A DNA stretch of 64,000 nt. Origin: JANSYA01 sp965243385 (GTDB lineage Bacteria; Spirochaetota; Leptospiria; Leptospirales; Leptonemataceae). Location of the stretch: positions 4,216,001 to 4,280,000 of the forward strand of contig CBDEUV010000002.1 in the NCBI GenBank assembly GCA_965243385.1. Reading direction: 5' to 3'. Both the position numbers and the translations under genes were made by a program. The notes under the pieces are model-generated. The model ran no database searches. It was not told the DNA's origin and was given only the letters and a program-made list of their open reading frames with translations. Position 1 is the stretch's first letter. Each line of letters opens with the position of its first letter. Of this stretch, positions 8,953-17,852 are shown piece by piece.

Positions 8953-10128
8953 ATGCTCAAAAAAACGCTGAACCTTCTCTCGGAGTTTTCGATTCCGCTC
9001 ATAGCGGGCGTGCTCGTGGCTCTGGTCCTGGCGAATGCGAACGAGCATCTCTATCACGAGATCCTGGATACACCGCTGTTCGGCGAAGGCGGCAAGATCT
9101 TTGGTCATACCATTACTTTTCATTTTCTGATGAACGACATCTTCATGGTGTTTTTCTTTGGAATCGCCGCCGTCGAAATCACCCAGGCAGTCCTGCCCGG
9201 CGGATCCTTAAACCCCATTACGCGCGCCATCAACCCTTTGCTGGGAACGATCGGCGGCGTCGCCGGTCCGGTCGCCACATATTTTTCCCTCTGCGTGCTC
9301 TTGCAGGTCGACGATGCGGTTTATAAAGGCTGGGGCATTCCGACGGCCACCGATATCGCGCTCGCCTGGCTGGTCGCGCGACTCGTCTTCGGCAATCATC
9401 ATCCCGCGGTTTCGTTTTTGTTATTGCTGGCGGTCGCGGACGATGCGATCGGTCTCGGCATCATCGCGATTTTTTATCCGGATCCCGTGCATCCCGTCGA
9501 GCCGATCTATCTTTTGATCACCCTGATCGGGGTGGGCGTGGCGCTTGGCTTTCGCATGCTGGGCGTGAAAAGCTTCTGGCCGTACATTCTTTTCGCCGGT
9601 ACGCTTTCATGGTGCGGGCTGATTCTCGCGCATCTGCATCCGGCGCTCGCTTTCGTATTCGTGGTGCCATTCATGCCGGCCGGGCATGGAGATCACGAGG
9701 AGTTATTCGCGGACGAACCCGAGCACACCACGCTAACCGGTTTCGAGCACACCTTTAAGATTCCCGTGGACATCGGTCTCTTCGGATTCGGCCTGGCGAA
9801 CGCCGGCGTTTCGCTTTCCGGCATTTCCGAGGTGACCTGGATCGTACTGGCTTCGCTGGTCGTCGGTAAGATGATCGGCATTACCTTCTTCAGCAAGGTC
9901 GGTGAGTTGCTCGGATTTAATCTACCGGAAGGTATGGGCTTTCGCTCGCTGCTGGTGGCCAGCACCATCGCCGGTCTGGGTTTGACCGTCGCCTTGTTCG
10001 TTTCGCAGCAGGCGTTCAGCGATCCGGTCATTCAGGGCGCGGCGAAGATGGGCGCTTTAATGTCGGCGGGAGTTGCGGGGCTCGCGATCTTCATGGGCTG
10101 GGCCTGTCGCATTAAAAAAGTGCACTGA
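8953..10128 (+). CDS. nhaA: Na+/H+ antiporter NhaA
   Basis: A 391-residue inner-membrane antiporter that exports Na+ in exchange for protons and supports pH and salt homeostasis. About 11-12 hydrophobic segments are visible. The key paired aspartates occur in LLAVADDAIGLGIIAIFY, equivalent to D163/D164 of the E. coli protein, and the unwound TM4 region TATDIALAW is present. A loop rich in histidine and acid (HGDHEELFADEPEH) sits between TM8 and TM9. The ATG at 8953 follows GGAG at a 5-base distance, which favours it over start codons further upstream. The 135 bases before it hold no other gene. Confidence 0.95.
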   Translation: MLKKTLNLLSEFSIPLIAGVLVALVLANANEHLYHEILDTPLFGEGGKIFGHTITFHFLMNDIFMVFFFGIAAVEITQAVLPGGSLNPITRAINPLLGTIGGVAGPVATYFSLCVLLQVDDAVYKGWGIPTATDIALAWLVARLVFGNHHPAVSFLLLLAVADDAIGLGIIAIFYPDPVHPVEPIYLLITLIGVGVALGFRMLGVKSFWPYILFAGTLSWCGLILAHLHPALAFVFVVPFMPAGHGDHEELFADEPEHTTLTGFEHTFKIPVDIGLFGFGLANAGVSLSGISEVTWIVLASLVVGKMIGITFFSKVGELLGFNLPEGMGFRSLLVASTIAGLGLTVALFVSQQAFSDPVIQGAAKMGALMSAGVAGLAIFMGWACRIKKVH

Positions 10129-10177
10129 GCCGCCGTGTTTTTATATATTGATTTAGCTGAATAAGGCAGGCATTTTT

Positions 10178-10507
10178 ATGGAAACCATTGAACCCGCTGA
10201 ACTCGAAAAGATTCGTTCATCCGGACGCAAAGTCTTTCTCGTCGACGTTCGCAACCCCGACGAATACGAAGAAATTCGCGCGACGGGCACGAGTCTGCAT
10301 CCCTTGCCCGAATTCGATCCCGAGGCCGTTCGCAAGGAACACGCCGACGGCGGCTTCGACGAAGAGAAGATTTACGTGATCTGTCGCAGCGGCGCGCGTT
10401 CGGCTAACGCGGCGGGGCAGCTCGAAGACGCGGGCATGAAAGCCGTAAACGTGACGGGCGGAACCCTGGCCTGGAACGCGGCCGGTCTGCCGGTCGAAAA
10501 CGGCTGA
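10178..10507 (+). CDS. Single-domain rhodanese-like protein
   Basis: A 109-residue rhodanese domain. The active-site loop is CRSGARS with the catalytic cysteine at C69, and the family opening LVDVRNPDEY is at about 21-30. Such proteins carry a persulfide on the cysteine and transfer sulfur to cyanide, thiols or a biosynthetic partner, normally in the cytoplasm. No signal peptide is visible. A TATATT box at 10143 and an AAGGCAGG stretch precede the ATG, so it may be expressed separately from nhaA. It converges with the hydrolase gene downstream. Confidence 0.9.
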   Translation: METIEPAELEKIRSSGRKVFLVDVRNPDEYEEIRATGTSLHPLPEFDPEAVRKEHADGGFDEEKIYVICRSGARSANAAGQLEDAGMKAVNVTGGTLAWNAAGLPVENG

Positions 10508-10547
10508 AGCGCTGACCGATCCCGGTCGCCCCGTTGGGTGATTTGTC

Positions 10548-11372
10548 TCAGGCGGCGGCGCTTGCGCCGAGAAAGCCCGCCAGAATTTTCAAGAACTCCG
10601 GCATAGCCGAATAGTGCAGCCAGTGCCCGTGCCCGGCGACAGTCTCGATTCTGGCGGCCGGAAACAGGGCTTCGATTTTTGCGAAGTCTACGTCGCGTAC
10701 ATAATCCGATTCGCCGCCGCGAATAAACAGAGCGGGTCCCGTGTACGTGCGCGGCGAGTCACCGGCTCCGAGCGTGCCCGCGTTTTCCAATCCGTTGGTA
10801 TGCGTCGCGTTCTTGAGCGCGGGCACGTTGATCTTCCAGGCGTATCCGGGCTGGCTGGCCGGAGCGCGGACCAGGTTCATCTGCAAAAACTGGCGGACGG
10901 TCGGATCCGAAACGATCGCTTTCATCAGTCCGTCCACTTCCGAGCGGGTGCTGCATTGGGAAACATCGAGACTGAGGGCGGCGAATTCTTTCGAATGGTG
11001 CGGGGGATATTCGCGCGGCGCGATGTCGACGACGACCAATGACTCGAGCTCGTCCGGGTATTCGAGCGCGAAGGCCATCGCCGCCATGCCGCCCATGCTG
11101 TGACCCAGAACGATGGGCTTCCGTTCGAAGCGCTGCTTATCCAGCCAGCGCTTCAGATCTTCGCGCAGATCGAGAAGCGTATGGCTGTCGGCATGCGGCG
11201 AGTCGCCGTGATTGCGCTGGTCCAGGCAATAGACGTCCGTGTATTTGGCCAGCTCTCTCGCGACCGAAGTCCAATTGCGCGAAGAGCCGAAGAGGCCGTG
11301 TAGAATTACGATTGCGGGCCGGTCGGATGCTTCCGGTCCCGCTTCGAGAGTTGAGTGCAGCGCAGGCGTCAT
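10548..11372 (-). CDS. Alpha/beta hydrolase (YbfF-like esterase)
   Basis: A 274-residue alpha/beta hydrolase. The oxyanion motif ILHGLFGSSRNW (about 23-34), the DQRNHGDSPH strand, and the nucleophile elbow GHSMGG with S92 are clear. An acid in GGESDYV and a histidine in GHGHWLHYS complete the triad. The overall pattern is that of the YbfF/abhydrolase-11 esterases acting on short acyl or thioester substrates. An AGGAG site lies 11 bases before the ATG at 11372 but only 2 before an in-frame GTG at 11381, so the ATG is preferred. The C-terminus ends in a short alanine-rich tail. Confidence 0.88.
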   Translation of the reverse strand: MTPALHSTLEAGPEASDRPAIVILHGLFGSSRNWTSVARELAKYTDVYCLDQRNHGDSPHADSHTLLDLREDLKRWLDKQRFERKPIVLGHSMGGMAAMAFALEYPDELESLVVVDIAPREYPPHHSKEFAALSLDVSQCSTRSEVDGLMKAIVSDPTVRQFLQMNLVRAPASQPGYAWKINVPALKNATHTNGLENAGTLGAGDSPRTYTGPALFIRGGESDYVRDVDFAKIEALFPAARIETVAGHGHWLHYSAMPEFLKILAGFLGASAAA

Positions 11373-11422
11373 AAGAATCACGTCTCCTGTTTCAGATATG
11401 TGATGCGCGGCGAAACCGGCAT

Positions 11423-12322
11423 CTATTTTTCCTGAAGATTTTCCTGACCCGGCGCTGTATCGAAAGCCGCGCGAAATCGACGATGAGCTTCCAGATCGCC
11501 GTACGGATCGGCGGCGTCCGGATTATTCAGAACCAGCGCGGCGTCGTAACCCGAGCGTACGTCCAGGATTTCAATCGCGTCGTTCGGGCGCTCCGCTGAA
11601 TCTATGACGGCGCCGATATCCTGAACGACGGGCAGCAGGTAGTCGATGCGAAACGTGCGAAACGCCAGCACGCGGCGCCGGTCGTCCGCACCTTCCGGTG
11701 TACCGATCCGCTTGCGGCTGTCGTCGTCGGGGTCTTCGCGCAGTTGAATTTCGATAAAACGTTGCAGGTGCAGATCGGCGTGTTCGCGCAGCCAGTCGAT
11801 CTTTTCGCGCGCGCGCCGGCTGAAGCGAATTTCATATACGTGCGCGTCGCGATCCAGATCGGCGGTCCAGCCCGCCCGGGCGTCGGGGAAGCTGTCGGCG
11901 TACGGCAGATAGGGTTTGATATCGTAGACCGGCGTGCCGTCTAATAGATCGAAGCCGCGTACTCTGAGTTCCCGTCCCGCGATCTCGAGCAGCTCGACGC
12001 AACTCAGCCCCAGCGGATTCGGGCGATAGGGCGAGCGACTGGCGAAGACGCCGACTTTCGGTGCGCCCGCTCTGGGCGGACGCACGACCGGCTTCCAATC
12101 GGCGTTGCGGTCGAAGCCGTAGATCAGCCAGATGCGTTCAAAGCCCTCCAGCTCGCGCAGCGCCTGTTCGAAGTTGCGCTGCGGTCGCAATCGCAGCACC
12201 CCGATCTCGTCGGACTGTGCGAGGTTGCCCTGGCGCGGGGCTTCGTAGGGATAGCGGCGTGAACAAGAGAAGACTCCGATGGGTTCGAGTACGATCGAAT
12301 GTTCCTGATTATCCGCTTTCAT
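11423..12322 (-). CDS. trmO: tRNA (adenine37-N6)-methyltransferase TrmO (TsaA family)
   Basis: A 299-residue protein of the TrmO/TsaA family, which N6-methylates threonylcarbamoyl-adenosine 37 in threonine tRNA using SAM. Family motifs are GVFASRSPYRPNPLGLS and DGTPVYDIKPYLPYAD in the beta-barrel domain (about 15-150), followed by the C-terminal domain typical of longer members. The ATG at 12322 is chosen because the domain starts right after it; the open frame upstream overlaps the next gene. The window also contains tsaB and tsaE, which help make the substrate modification, but about 40 kb away. Confidence 0.9.
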   Translation of the reverse strand: MKADNQEHSIVLEPIGVFSCSRRYPYEAPRQGNLAQSDEIGVLRLRPQRNFEQALRELEGFERIWLIYGFDRNADWKPVVRPPRAGAPKVGVFASRSPYRPNPLGLSCVELLEIAGRELRVRGFDLLDGTPVYDIKPYLPYADSFPDARAGWTADLDRDAHVYEIRFSRRAREKIDWLREHADLHLQRFIEIQLREDPDDDSRKRIGTPEGADDRRRVLAFRTFRIDYLLPVVQDIGAVIDSAERPNDAIEILDVRSGYDAALVLNNPDAADPYGDLEAHRRFRAAFDTAPGQENLQEK

Positions 12323-12386
12323 GATCGTGAGTCGATTGCAGTTTCGTTTGCATATTCGCGCGGCGTCGGCTGTCGGGTGTATGCCT

Positions 12387-13298
12387 TCAGTCTGCGCGTC
12401 GTCGTTCCAGACTTTGGCGCGCGTGCGCCGCGACGATGGCGAAAGCACTCGCGAGATTGAGCGAAGCCTTGCGGCCGTACACGGGAATGGCGAGCACCGC
12501 GTCGGCCTCCGCCAGGATCGTCGCTTCAACGCCCAGCTCTTCGTTGCCGACGACCAGGGTCGCGCGCTCCGGCCATTCGAATTCGGAGTACTCCGTAATC
12601 GTGCGCGAACGGCTGTTCGGAGGTAACGCGGTATTCCGGCTTTCCAGCGCGATCAGCATCGAGGTATCCGGCGGACGATTCGGAATCGTCGTCTCGCCGT
12701 CGTCCGGCAGGCGCACGCATTCCAGCCAGTCTTCGCAGCCCATCGCCGCCGAGCGTACCGCCGCCTGTTCCGGCCCGGGCGTGAAGCCGCTCAAATAGGC
12801 GCGGCGAAAGCCGAAGCATTCGGCCGTGCGCAGCACCGCGCCGACGTTGAAGCCGGATCGAATATCGTGTAGCCAGACGGAATAATCGATTGGCACGCCC
12901 CGCGCTTCGGTCGCGTCGCCGGTTTGGGCATTCCGGTCCGGGACGACCGCGCGCAGTACATGGCGTTCCGGGCCGAGGCCGGCCTGGCCTCGCCAGAAAA
13001 GATACGCGCGATAGACCGCGCGCGCGAACTCGCTGGATTCCGCGTCGAGCGCCGCCGGAATCCCGGCGAGAAATTCGGGCGGCGCGTTGCGTGAGGTGCT
13101 TTCGCCGCCGGTCGCTTCGACGTCGGGCGAGGCTGTGCGATTTTCAAGCGCGAAATTCTGAAGCCTCAGGATTTCGCGCAGTCGTACCTCGCGTTCCGCG
13201 GCGTCCGGCCGTGACGCGCACTCCGCCAGCAGATCCGCGATTTTTTTCGCCTGGTTTATAAACGGCAGCGCGCGAAATTTTTTTTCAGTGAAGGCCAT
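12387..13298 (-). CDS. SpoU/TrmH family RNA 2'-O-methyltransferase
   Basis: A 303-residue SPOUT methyltransferase. The C-terminal half (about 150-300) has the three family motifs: NVGAVLRTAECFG with the catalytic asparagine and arginine, LVVGNEELGV, and the knot motif IPVYGRKASLNLASAFAIV. These enzymes methylate the ribose 2'-OH of tRNA or rRNA. The N-terminal half is a helical substrate-binding region without a name I can give. It lies between trmO and metG on the same strand with short gaps (64 and 23 bases), suggesting a transcript for RNA modification and translation. Confidence 0.88.
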   Translation of the reverse strand: MAFTEKKFRALPFINQAKKIADLLAECASRPDAAEREVRLREILRLQNFALENRTASPDVEATGGESTSRNAPPEFLAGIPAALDAESSEFARAVYRAYLFWRGQAGLGPERHVLRAVVPDRNAQTGDATEARGVPIDYSVWLHDIRSGFNVGAVLRTAECFGFRRAYLSGFTPGPEQAAVRSAAMGCEDWLECVRLPDDGETTIPNRPPDTSMLIALESRNTALPPNSRSRTITEYSEFEWPERATLVVGNEELGVEATILAEADAVLAIPVYGRKASLNLASAFAIVAAHARQSLERRRAD

Positions 13299-13321
13299 GC
13301 GAAATTCGCGCCGCGTAGCTA

Positions 13322-15529
13322 TTAGTGTACGGCGGCTTCGTCGGGCGCGTCGCTCTGGACCGTCGCCTTGCCGGCCCCCATCGCCAGCTCGCCGTAGAAC
13401 ACCTGTCCGCCCTTTACGCGCAGATTCAGTTTATCAAAGTCTTTGACGCTGACTTTCGATTTCGGCTGCAACTCCATATCGCCGAAAGACAACGCTTCGC
13501 CGACGGGGATATCGCCCGGATCCAGCAAAGCGGCTTTATCGTCCGGCAGATCGGCCGCGAGCAGCATGCCGCGGCTTTCCACGCCGCGCAATTTCGCGGG
13601 TTTGAGATTCGCGAATAGTACGACTTTGCGCTGGCGCAGCTGGTCCGGCGCGTAGCTGGCCTTCAGTCCCGCGCAAACCGTACGCTCGTCTTCGCTCTCG
13701 CCGGTATTTACGGTCAAAACGTAAAGGCCGTCGGCGTCGGGATGATCTTCGACCGCTGTGATTTGCGCCACGCGAAAGTCAAGTTTCGCCGCTGGATCGA
13801 CCGGTCCCTGTTGGCCTTTCGATCCGGCCTGCTGGCCCTTTTGCTTTTTTTGTTTTCCCGGCTTCGGCTGCTGATCGCCGGCGGATTTCGCGTCCGGCTG
13901 CGTTTCAATTCTCGGGAACAGCGCGTCGCGGGCTTCGAGGCGTTCGCCGCCTTTCAGTACGCCCCATTTAAGGTCCGCCACGCTCAAACCCTCAATACGC
14001 GTGCAGCCGAGCATCGCCAGGCCGTCCGCGGTTTTCTGAGGCATGACCGGCGAAAGCAAAGTCAGCGCGATGCGCAGTGTTTCGGCGGTCGTATACAGTA
14101 CGGTGGGCAGCGGATTGTCCGCGCCGGCTTCCAGTTTCGCGAGCTTCCAGGGGGCGCGCTGTTCCAGATAACGGTTCACCTGGCGAACCAGCGCCGCGAC
14201 TTCCTCTAAAGCGAACGAAAGTTTCATTTCTTTGTGCAAATACTCCGCGGCCTTTTCGATCGTGGCGAGCGCCGCGTTTTGCAGCTGGCTTTCCGGCTCC
14301 AGATACTTTGGGTCGGCGTCGGGATTCGCCTGGGCGTATGCGACGAAGTCGCCGTTCGGCGCCAGCGGCGCCGGCAGCACGCCTTCGAATTTACTGAGCA
14401 CGAATTTGTTCACGCGATTGATCGCGTTACCCAGATCGTTCGCCAGATCCGTGTTCACGCGGTTCACGAATAGTTCGTGGCTGAAGGTCGCGTCCTGGCC
14501 CAGTACCATATCGCGCATCAGAAAATAACGCACCACGTCGACGCCGTACTTTTCGGCGTAAGCCAGCGGGTCGACGACGTTGCCTTTGCTTTTGCTCATC
14601 TTTTCGCCGGCGGAATCTCCGGCCGACGACTCCGCATCGTCCGTTTTGGGAGTCAACCACCAGCCGTGGGCGAGAATGTGTTTCGGCAATTTGCGGCCCA
14701 TACCCATCAGCATGGTGGGCCAGTAAACGGCGTGGGTCGTGAGAATGTCTTTGCCGATTAAATGAAAATCGGCGGGCCAGAGCGCTTCGCCGTTTTCGTA
14801 TTCTTTTTTAAGAACTCCCGTCTGGTAATTTAAGAGCGCGTCGAACCACACGTACGTAACGAAGTTTTCGTCGAAGGGCAGCGGGATGCCCCACTCCAGT
14901 CGGCTCTTCGGACGCGAGATGCAGAGATCCTGCAGCGGCTGGCGCAAAAATCCCAGGACTTCGTTCTTGCGAAAATCCGGCATAATAAAATCGGGATGGT
15001 CTTCGATGTATTTGATCAGGGCGTCCTGATATTTCGACATCTTAAAGAAATAGTTCTTCTCTTCCAGCCACTCGACGGGCTTTCCGGAAACCGGATCTTT
15101 GCCGTCGACCAGTTCATCGTCGGTGAGAAAGCGCTCTTCGCCGACGGAATACCAGCCGGCGTAGACTTCCTCGTAGATTTCGCCGCGATCGTACAGCTCC
15201 TGCAGGCTCTGCTGCACGAAGGCCATGTGATCCGGATCGGTCGTGCGAATAAAACGATCGTAAGTTATATTTAGTTTTCCCCAGAGCTCTTTGAAGCGCT
15301 GGTGGTATTCGTCGACCTGGGCTTGCGGCGAAACCCCCCGGGCCGCGGCGGCCTGCTGGACCTTCTGGCCGTGTTCGTCGGTACCGGTCAGAAAATAGGT
15401 TTCGTAACCCAGCAAGCGATGATAGCGGGCCAGCACGTCGGCCAGGGTCGTCGTATAGGCGTGGCCGATGTGCGGGCGGTCGTTCGCGTAATAGATCGGA
15501 GTCGTAATATAAAAATGTCGGTCGGTCAT
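13322..15529 (-). CDS. metG: Methionine-tRNA ligase with C-terminal tRNA-binding domain
   Basis: A 735-residue class I aminoacyl-tRNA synthetase charging tRNA with methionine, including the initiator. The ATP motif is YYANDRPHIGHAYT (HIGH type) near the start and KMSKSKGN lies in the middle. The connective region YSVGEERFLTDDEL lacks the four cysteines of the zinc knuckle, so this is a zinc-less form. A lysine/glutamine/glycine-rich linker (about 590-620) leads to a Trbp111/EMAP-type OB fold beginning at LDFRVAQITAVEDHPDADGL, which aids dimerisation and tRNA binding. The ATG at 15529 starts the conserved MTDRHFYITTPIYY. Confidence 0.96.
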   Translation of the reverse strand: MTDRHFYITTPIYYANDRPHIGHAYTTTLADVLARYHRLLGYETYFLTGTDEHGQKVQQAAAARGVSPQAQVDEYHQRFKELWGKLNITYDRFIRTTDPDHMAFVQQSLQELYDRGEIYEEVYAGWYSVGEERFLTDDELVDGKDPVSGKPVEWLEEKNYFFKMSKYQDALIKYIEDHPDFIMPDFRKNEVLGFLRQPLQDLCISRPKSRLEWGIPLPFDENFVTYVWFDALLNYQTGVLKKEYENGEALWPADFHLIGKDILTTHAVYWPTMLMGMGRKLPKHILAHGWWLTPKTDDAESSAGDSAGEKMSKSKGNVVDPLAYAEKYGVDVVRYFLMRDMVLGQDATFSHELFVNRVNTDLANDLGNAINRVNKFVLSKFEGVLPAPLAPNGDFVAYAQANPDADPKYLEPESQLQNAALATIEKAAEYLHKEMKLSFALEEVAALVRQVNRYLEQRAPWKLAKLEAGADNPLPTVLYTTAETLRIALTLLSPVMPQKTADGLAMLGCTRIEGLSVADLKWGVLKGGERLEARDALFPRIETQPDAKSAGDQQPKPGKQKKQKGQQAGSKGQQGPVDPAAKLDFRVAQITAVEDHPDADGLYVLTVNTGESEDERTVCAGLKASYAPDQLRQRKVVLFANLKPAKLRGVESRGMLLAADLPDDKAALLDPGDIPVGEALSFGDMELQPKSKVSVKDFDKLNLRVKGGQVFYGELAMGAGKATVQSDAPDEAAVH

Positions 15530-15623
15530 GAGCGGGGCCGCATGCAGCTTTGCCGGGCGCCTGCGGACGGTCAAACAAACAAAGCGTTGACTGATCGCCG
15601 GCGCCGCACCCAGGCTGGCCGTG

Positions 15624-16721
15624 ATGGCCCGGGCGAAGTTCAGAGTATCGGAGCGTTTGCTCGCGCTTCTCGCTTGCGCGCTCCTGGCGGGCGCCTGCGA
15701 TTTTCGCGACGTCTCTCCGGCTGATTCCGGGCAGAGCGGGGATGGCGGTCCGGCCGCGGGCCGGGTACAGCTGGGCGCGGCGCCGCCCGATACCTCCGAT
15801 CGCGTTTTCTATCGCGGGACCGGGATGGCCCGCGCGGACTACGAGCTCCTGCTCGCGCGGGAATGCGCGGATTTCGCCGCGCGGCTCAAGCGGGACTTCG
15901 GCCACGATTTTCAAATCGGCGGCTTCAAGAATTTTATGATCGCCGGCCCGGACAAAGCCACTCCGGCGCAACGCCGCAAACTGCGGGCGCTCACGGATTA
16001 TGTGCGCGCGTTTTACGAACAGGTCTATCCGCGTTTTTATCGCTACGAGCCGGGCCGGCCGTTTCGCATCGTCTATTTCGCCACGGGGACGGACTTTCGT
16101 GCGGCGACCGGGAGTCCCGCGTACGGATTCTATCGCCCCGACGAACACGTGCTGTACACCTATTTGAATTCCGGGCACGGCACGCTCTGGCACGAGCTGA
16201 TCCACGCCTTCGCCGCCGAAAACGCCCGGCACAGTTTGACCCCGCAATGGTTCAGCGAAGGTTTCGCTTCGTTTTACGAGATGGCCTTTTTAATCGACGG
16301 CCGCGTGAGCGAGGGTTATACGAACTGGCGCCTGCCGCAGATGCAGGCCGATCTGCGCGCCGATCGCGTCGCGCCCTTAAGAATCGCGCTGGCCCGGCCG
16401 CGCTTTCGCATGCTGGACCGCGATATCAGCGCGGCGGAATCCAGCGATCGGGCCGCCGGTCGCTACGGTTACGCCGAGGCGCGTTTTTTGTTTTGTTATC
16501 TGTGGATGCACGGCCACCTCGAGCGTTTCGTCCGCGACGTGAGCTATGAGATTCGACCGCGCGTGCTGGGCGAAGAAGATGATCCCGCGCAGCTCGGTCC
16601 GGCGATGATCCAGCGGCTCGAAGCGCTTACCGGGAAATCGCTGGAAGAGCTGGATCTGGAAATTCGCAGGCTCGCGTTGCGTCTCAAGAAAAACGAGAAG
16701 CTGCGCAAATCAACCGACTGA
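15624..16721 (+). CDS. Lipoprotein with gluzincin-type metalloprotease motif
   Basis: A 365-residue exported protein. The signal peptide ends in a lipobox-like LLAGAC (C25), so it is probably lipid-anchored. The core carries a zinc-protease motif: H190-E191-L-I-H194 in LWHELIHAF with a likely third ligand E212 in WFSEGFASFYE, the spacing of peptidase MA-like gluzincins. Substrate is unknown; a role in envelope protein or peptidoglycan turnover is only a guess. The gene is divergent from metG and its 3' end overlaps the converging hydrolase gene by 12 bases. GTG at 15621 is an alternative start one codon upstream. Confidence 0.78.
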   Translation: MARAKFRVSERLLALLACALLAGACDFRDVSPADSGQSGDGGPAAGRVQLGAAPPDTSDRVFYRGTGMARADYELLLARECADFAARLKRDFGHDFQIGGFKNFMIAGPDKATPAQRRKLRALTDYVRAFYEQVYPRFYRYEPGRPFRIVYFATGTDFRAATGSPAYGFYRPDEHVLYTYLNSGHGTLWHELIHAFAAENARHSLTPQWFSEGFASFYEMAFLIDGRVSEGYTNWRLPQMQADLRADRVAPLRIALARPRFRMLDRDISAAESSDRAAGRYGYAEARFLFCYLWMHGHLERFVRDVSYEIRPRVLGEEDDPAQLGPAMIQRLEALTGKSLEELDLEIRRLALRLKKNEKLRKSTD

Positions 16722-17648
16722 GTCCATGTTTCGCTCCTGGTGGCCGCCGCGCTCGAAGGCTTCGTCGAAGAACGCGGCCACGCGTCCGATATAACGTTCG
16801 CGATCGGCGAAGTACACGCCGCAGTGTTCCGCGTCGGGTTCGAGCCACAATTCGCACGGTTCTCCTGCGCGCTCATACAGATCTTCCGCCAGGGCAACCG
16901 GGGTCGTCGAATCGTTCGCGCCGTGAATGATCAGCAGCGGCCGCGGCGAAATCAGAGGGACCGCTTTCGCCGCCGATCCGTCGGCGATGTCGTAACCGTA
17001 TACCAGGCGATTGATGATGCGAGTCAGCCCTACCAGCGGGCCGGCCGGCAGTCGCATACGTTCGAAGACGCCCGCCAGCACCGCGTCGATCGCGGTAAAC
17101 GGCGAGTCGGCCATCACCCCGATGATTCGCGGATCTTCCGCCGCCGCGCGAATGGCAAGGTTCGCGCCCATTGAAAAACCGAAGAGCCCCAGCTGCTGTT
17201 TCGGAAATTCGGCTTTCGCGTACCGCAGCGCCGCCTTCACGTCGGCCATCTCGCGGTGGCCGATGGACTGCGGACCGTCGTCGCTTTCGCCGCGTCCGCG
17301 AAAATCGAAGACCAGCACGTTGAAGCCGGCCCGCCATAGACCCGTACCGATGCCGATCAGGCTGTCTTTGGCGACGCGGCGACCCGTGAGCCCGATCAAT
17401 AAGCGATCGCTGTCGGGATTTTCGAAGAGCCAGCCTTTCAGCCGATAGCCGTCGGCGCTCTGAAAGGCGATATCGCGATGGGGTACTTTGAGTTCGTACG
17501 GCGTGATAAAATAATCGTCGATCAGATCGCGCTTGCGCCGGCTGTTGATGCTCCAGGCGGCGTAGGTCGCGATTCCCGTCGCGGTCAGGCCGGCCAGGGC
17601 ACCGAGCCGCAGCAGCAGCTTGAATAGAATTCGAATCAATGCAGTCAT
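16710..17648 (-). CDS. Membrane-anchored alpha/beta hydrolase
   Basis: A 312-residue hydrolase with an N-terminal membrane anchor (about residues 3-32, LLLRLGALAGLTATGIA). The fold is of the BAAT/abhydrolase type: FDFRGRGESDD, nucleophile elbow LFGFSMGANLA, acidic residue in IHGANDSTTP and the triad histidine in DAEHCGVYF. Substrate is unknown; relatives are esterases or peptidases at the inner membrane. The ATG at 17648 begins the anchor; the frame is open upstream but overlaps the divergent DsbD promoter region. Its 3' end overlaps the end of the metalloprotease gene by 12 bases. Confidence 0.83.
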   Translation of the reverse strand: MTALIRILFKLLLRLGALAGLTATGIATYAAWSINSRRKRDLIDDYFITPYELKVPHRDIAFQSADGYRLKGWLFENPDSDRLLIGLTGRRVAKDSLIGIGTGLWRAGFNVLVFDFRGRGESDDGPQSIGHREMADVKAALRYAKAEFPKQQLGLFGFSMGANLAIRAAAEDPRIIGVMADSPFTAIDAVLAGVFERMRLPAGPLVGLTRIINRLVYGYDIADGSAAKAVPLISPRPLLIIHGANDSTTPVALAEDLYERAGEPCELWLEPDAEHCGVYFADRERYIGRVAAFFDEAFERGGHQERNMDSVG

Positions 17649-17813
17649 ATGCGAATACCAGGTGCGGCGGACTATATCGTGTATGAGGGCGTCGCCTCCG
17701 TCAGCAAACAAAGCGCTCCAGTCGACGACGATAAGATTCCGACCGGAAATTTCGAAATCGAAGACCGGCCCGCAAATTGGATCCGGGGATCGGCGCTCGC
17801 TCAGGTTTTTCAG

Positions 17814-17842
17814 TTGGAGCGAACGGCCGCGCAAACTATTCT
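17814..17842 (+). promoter_or_regulatory. Candidate sigma70-type promoter for dsbD
   Basis: TTGGAG (17814-17819) and TATTCT (17837-17842) are separated by 17 bases, and a second TATATA overlaps the -10 element. The ATG of the DsbD gene follows only 11 bases after the box, so the transcript would be nearly leaderless, or the true start is further downstream. No other supporting signal is visible. Confidence 0.35.
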
Positions 17843-17852
17843 ATATAGAAGC

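Noticed and set aside
15114..16247. Open frame of 377 codons on the minus strand across metG's 5' end and the metalloprotease gene
   Set aside because: Both strands already hold well-supported genes; composition is typical of a shadow frame.
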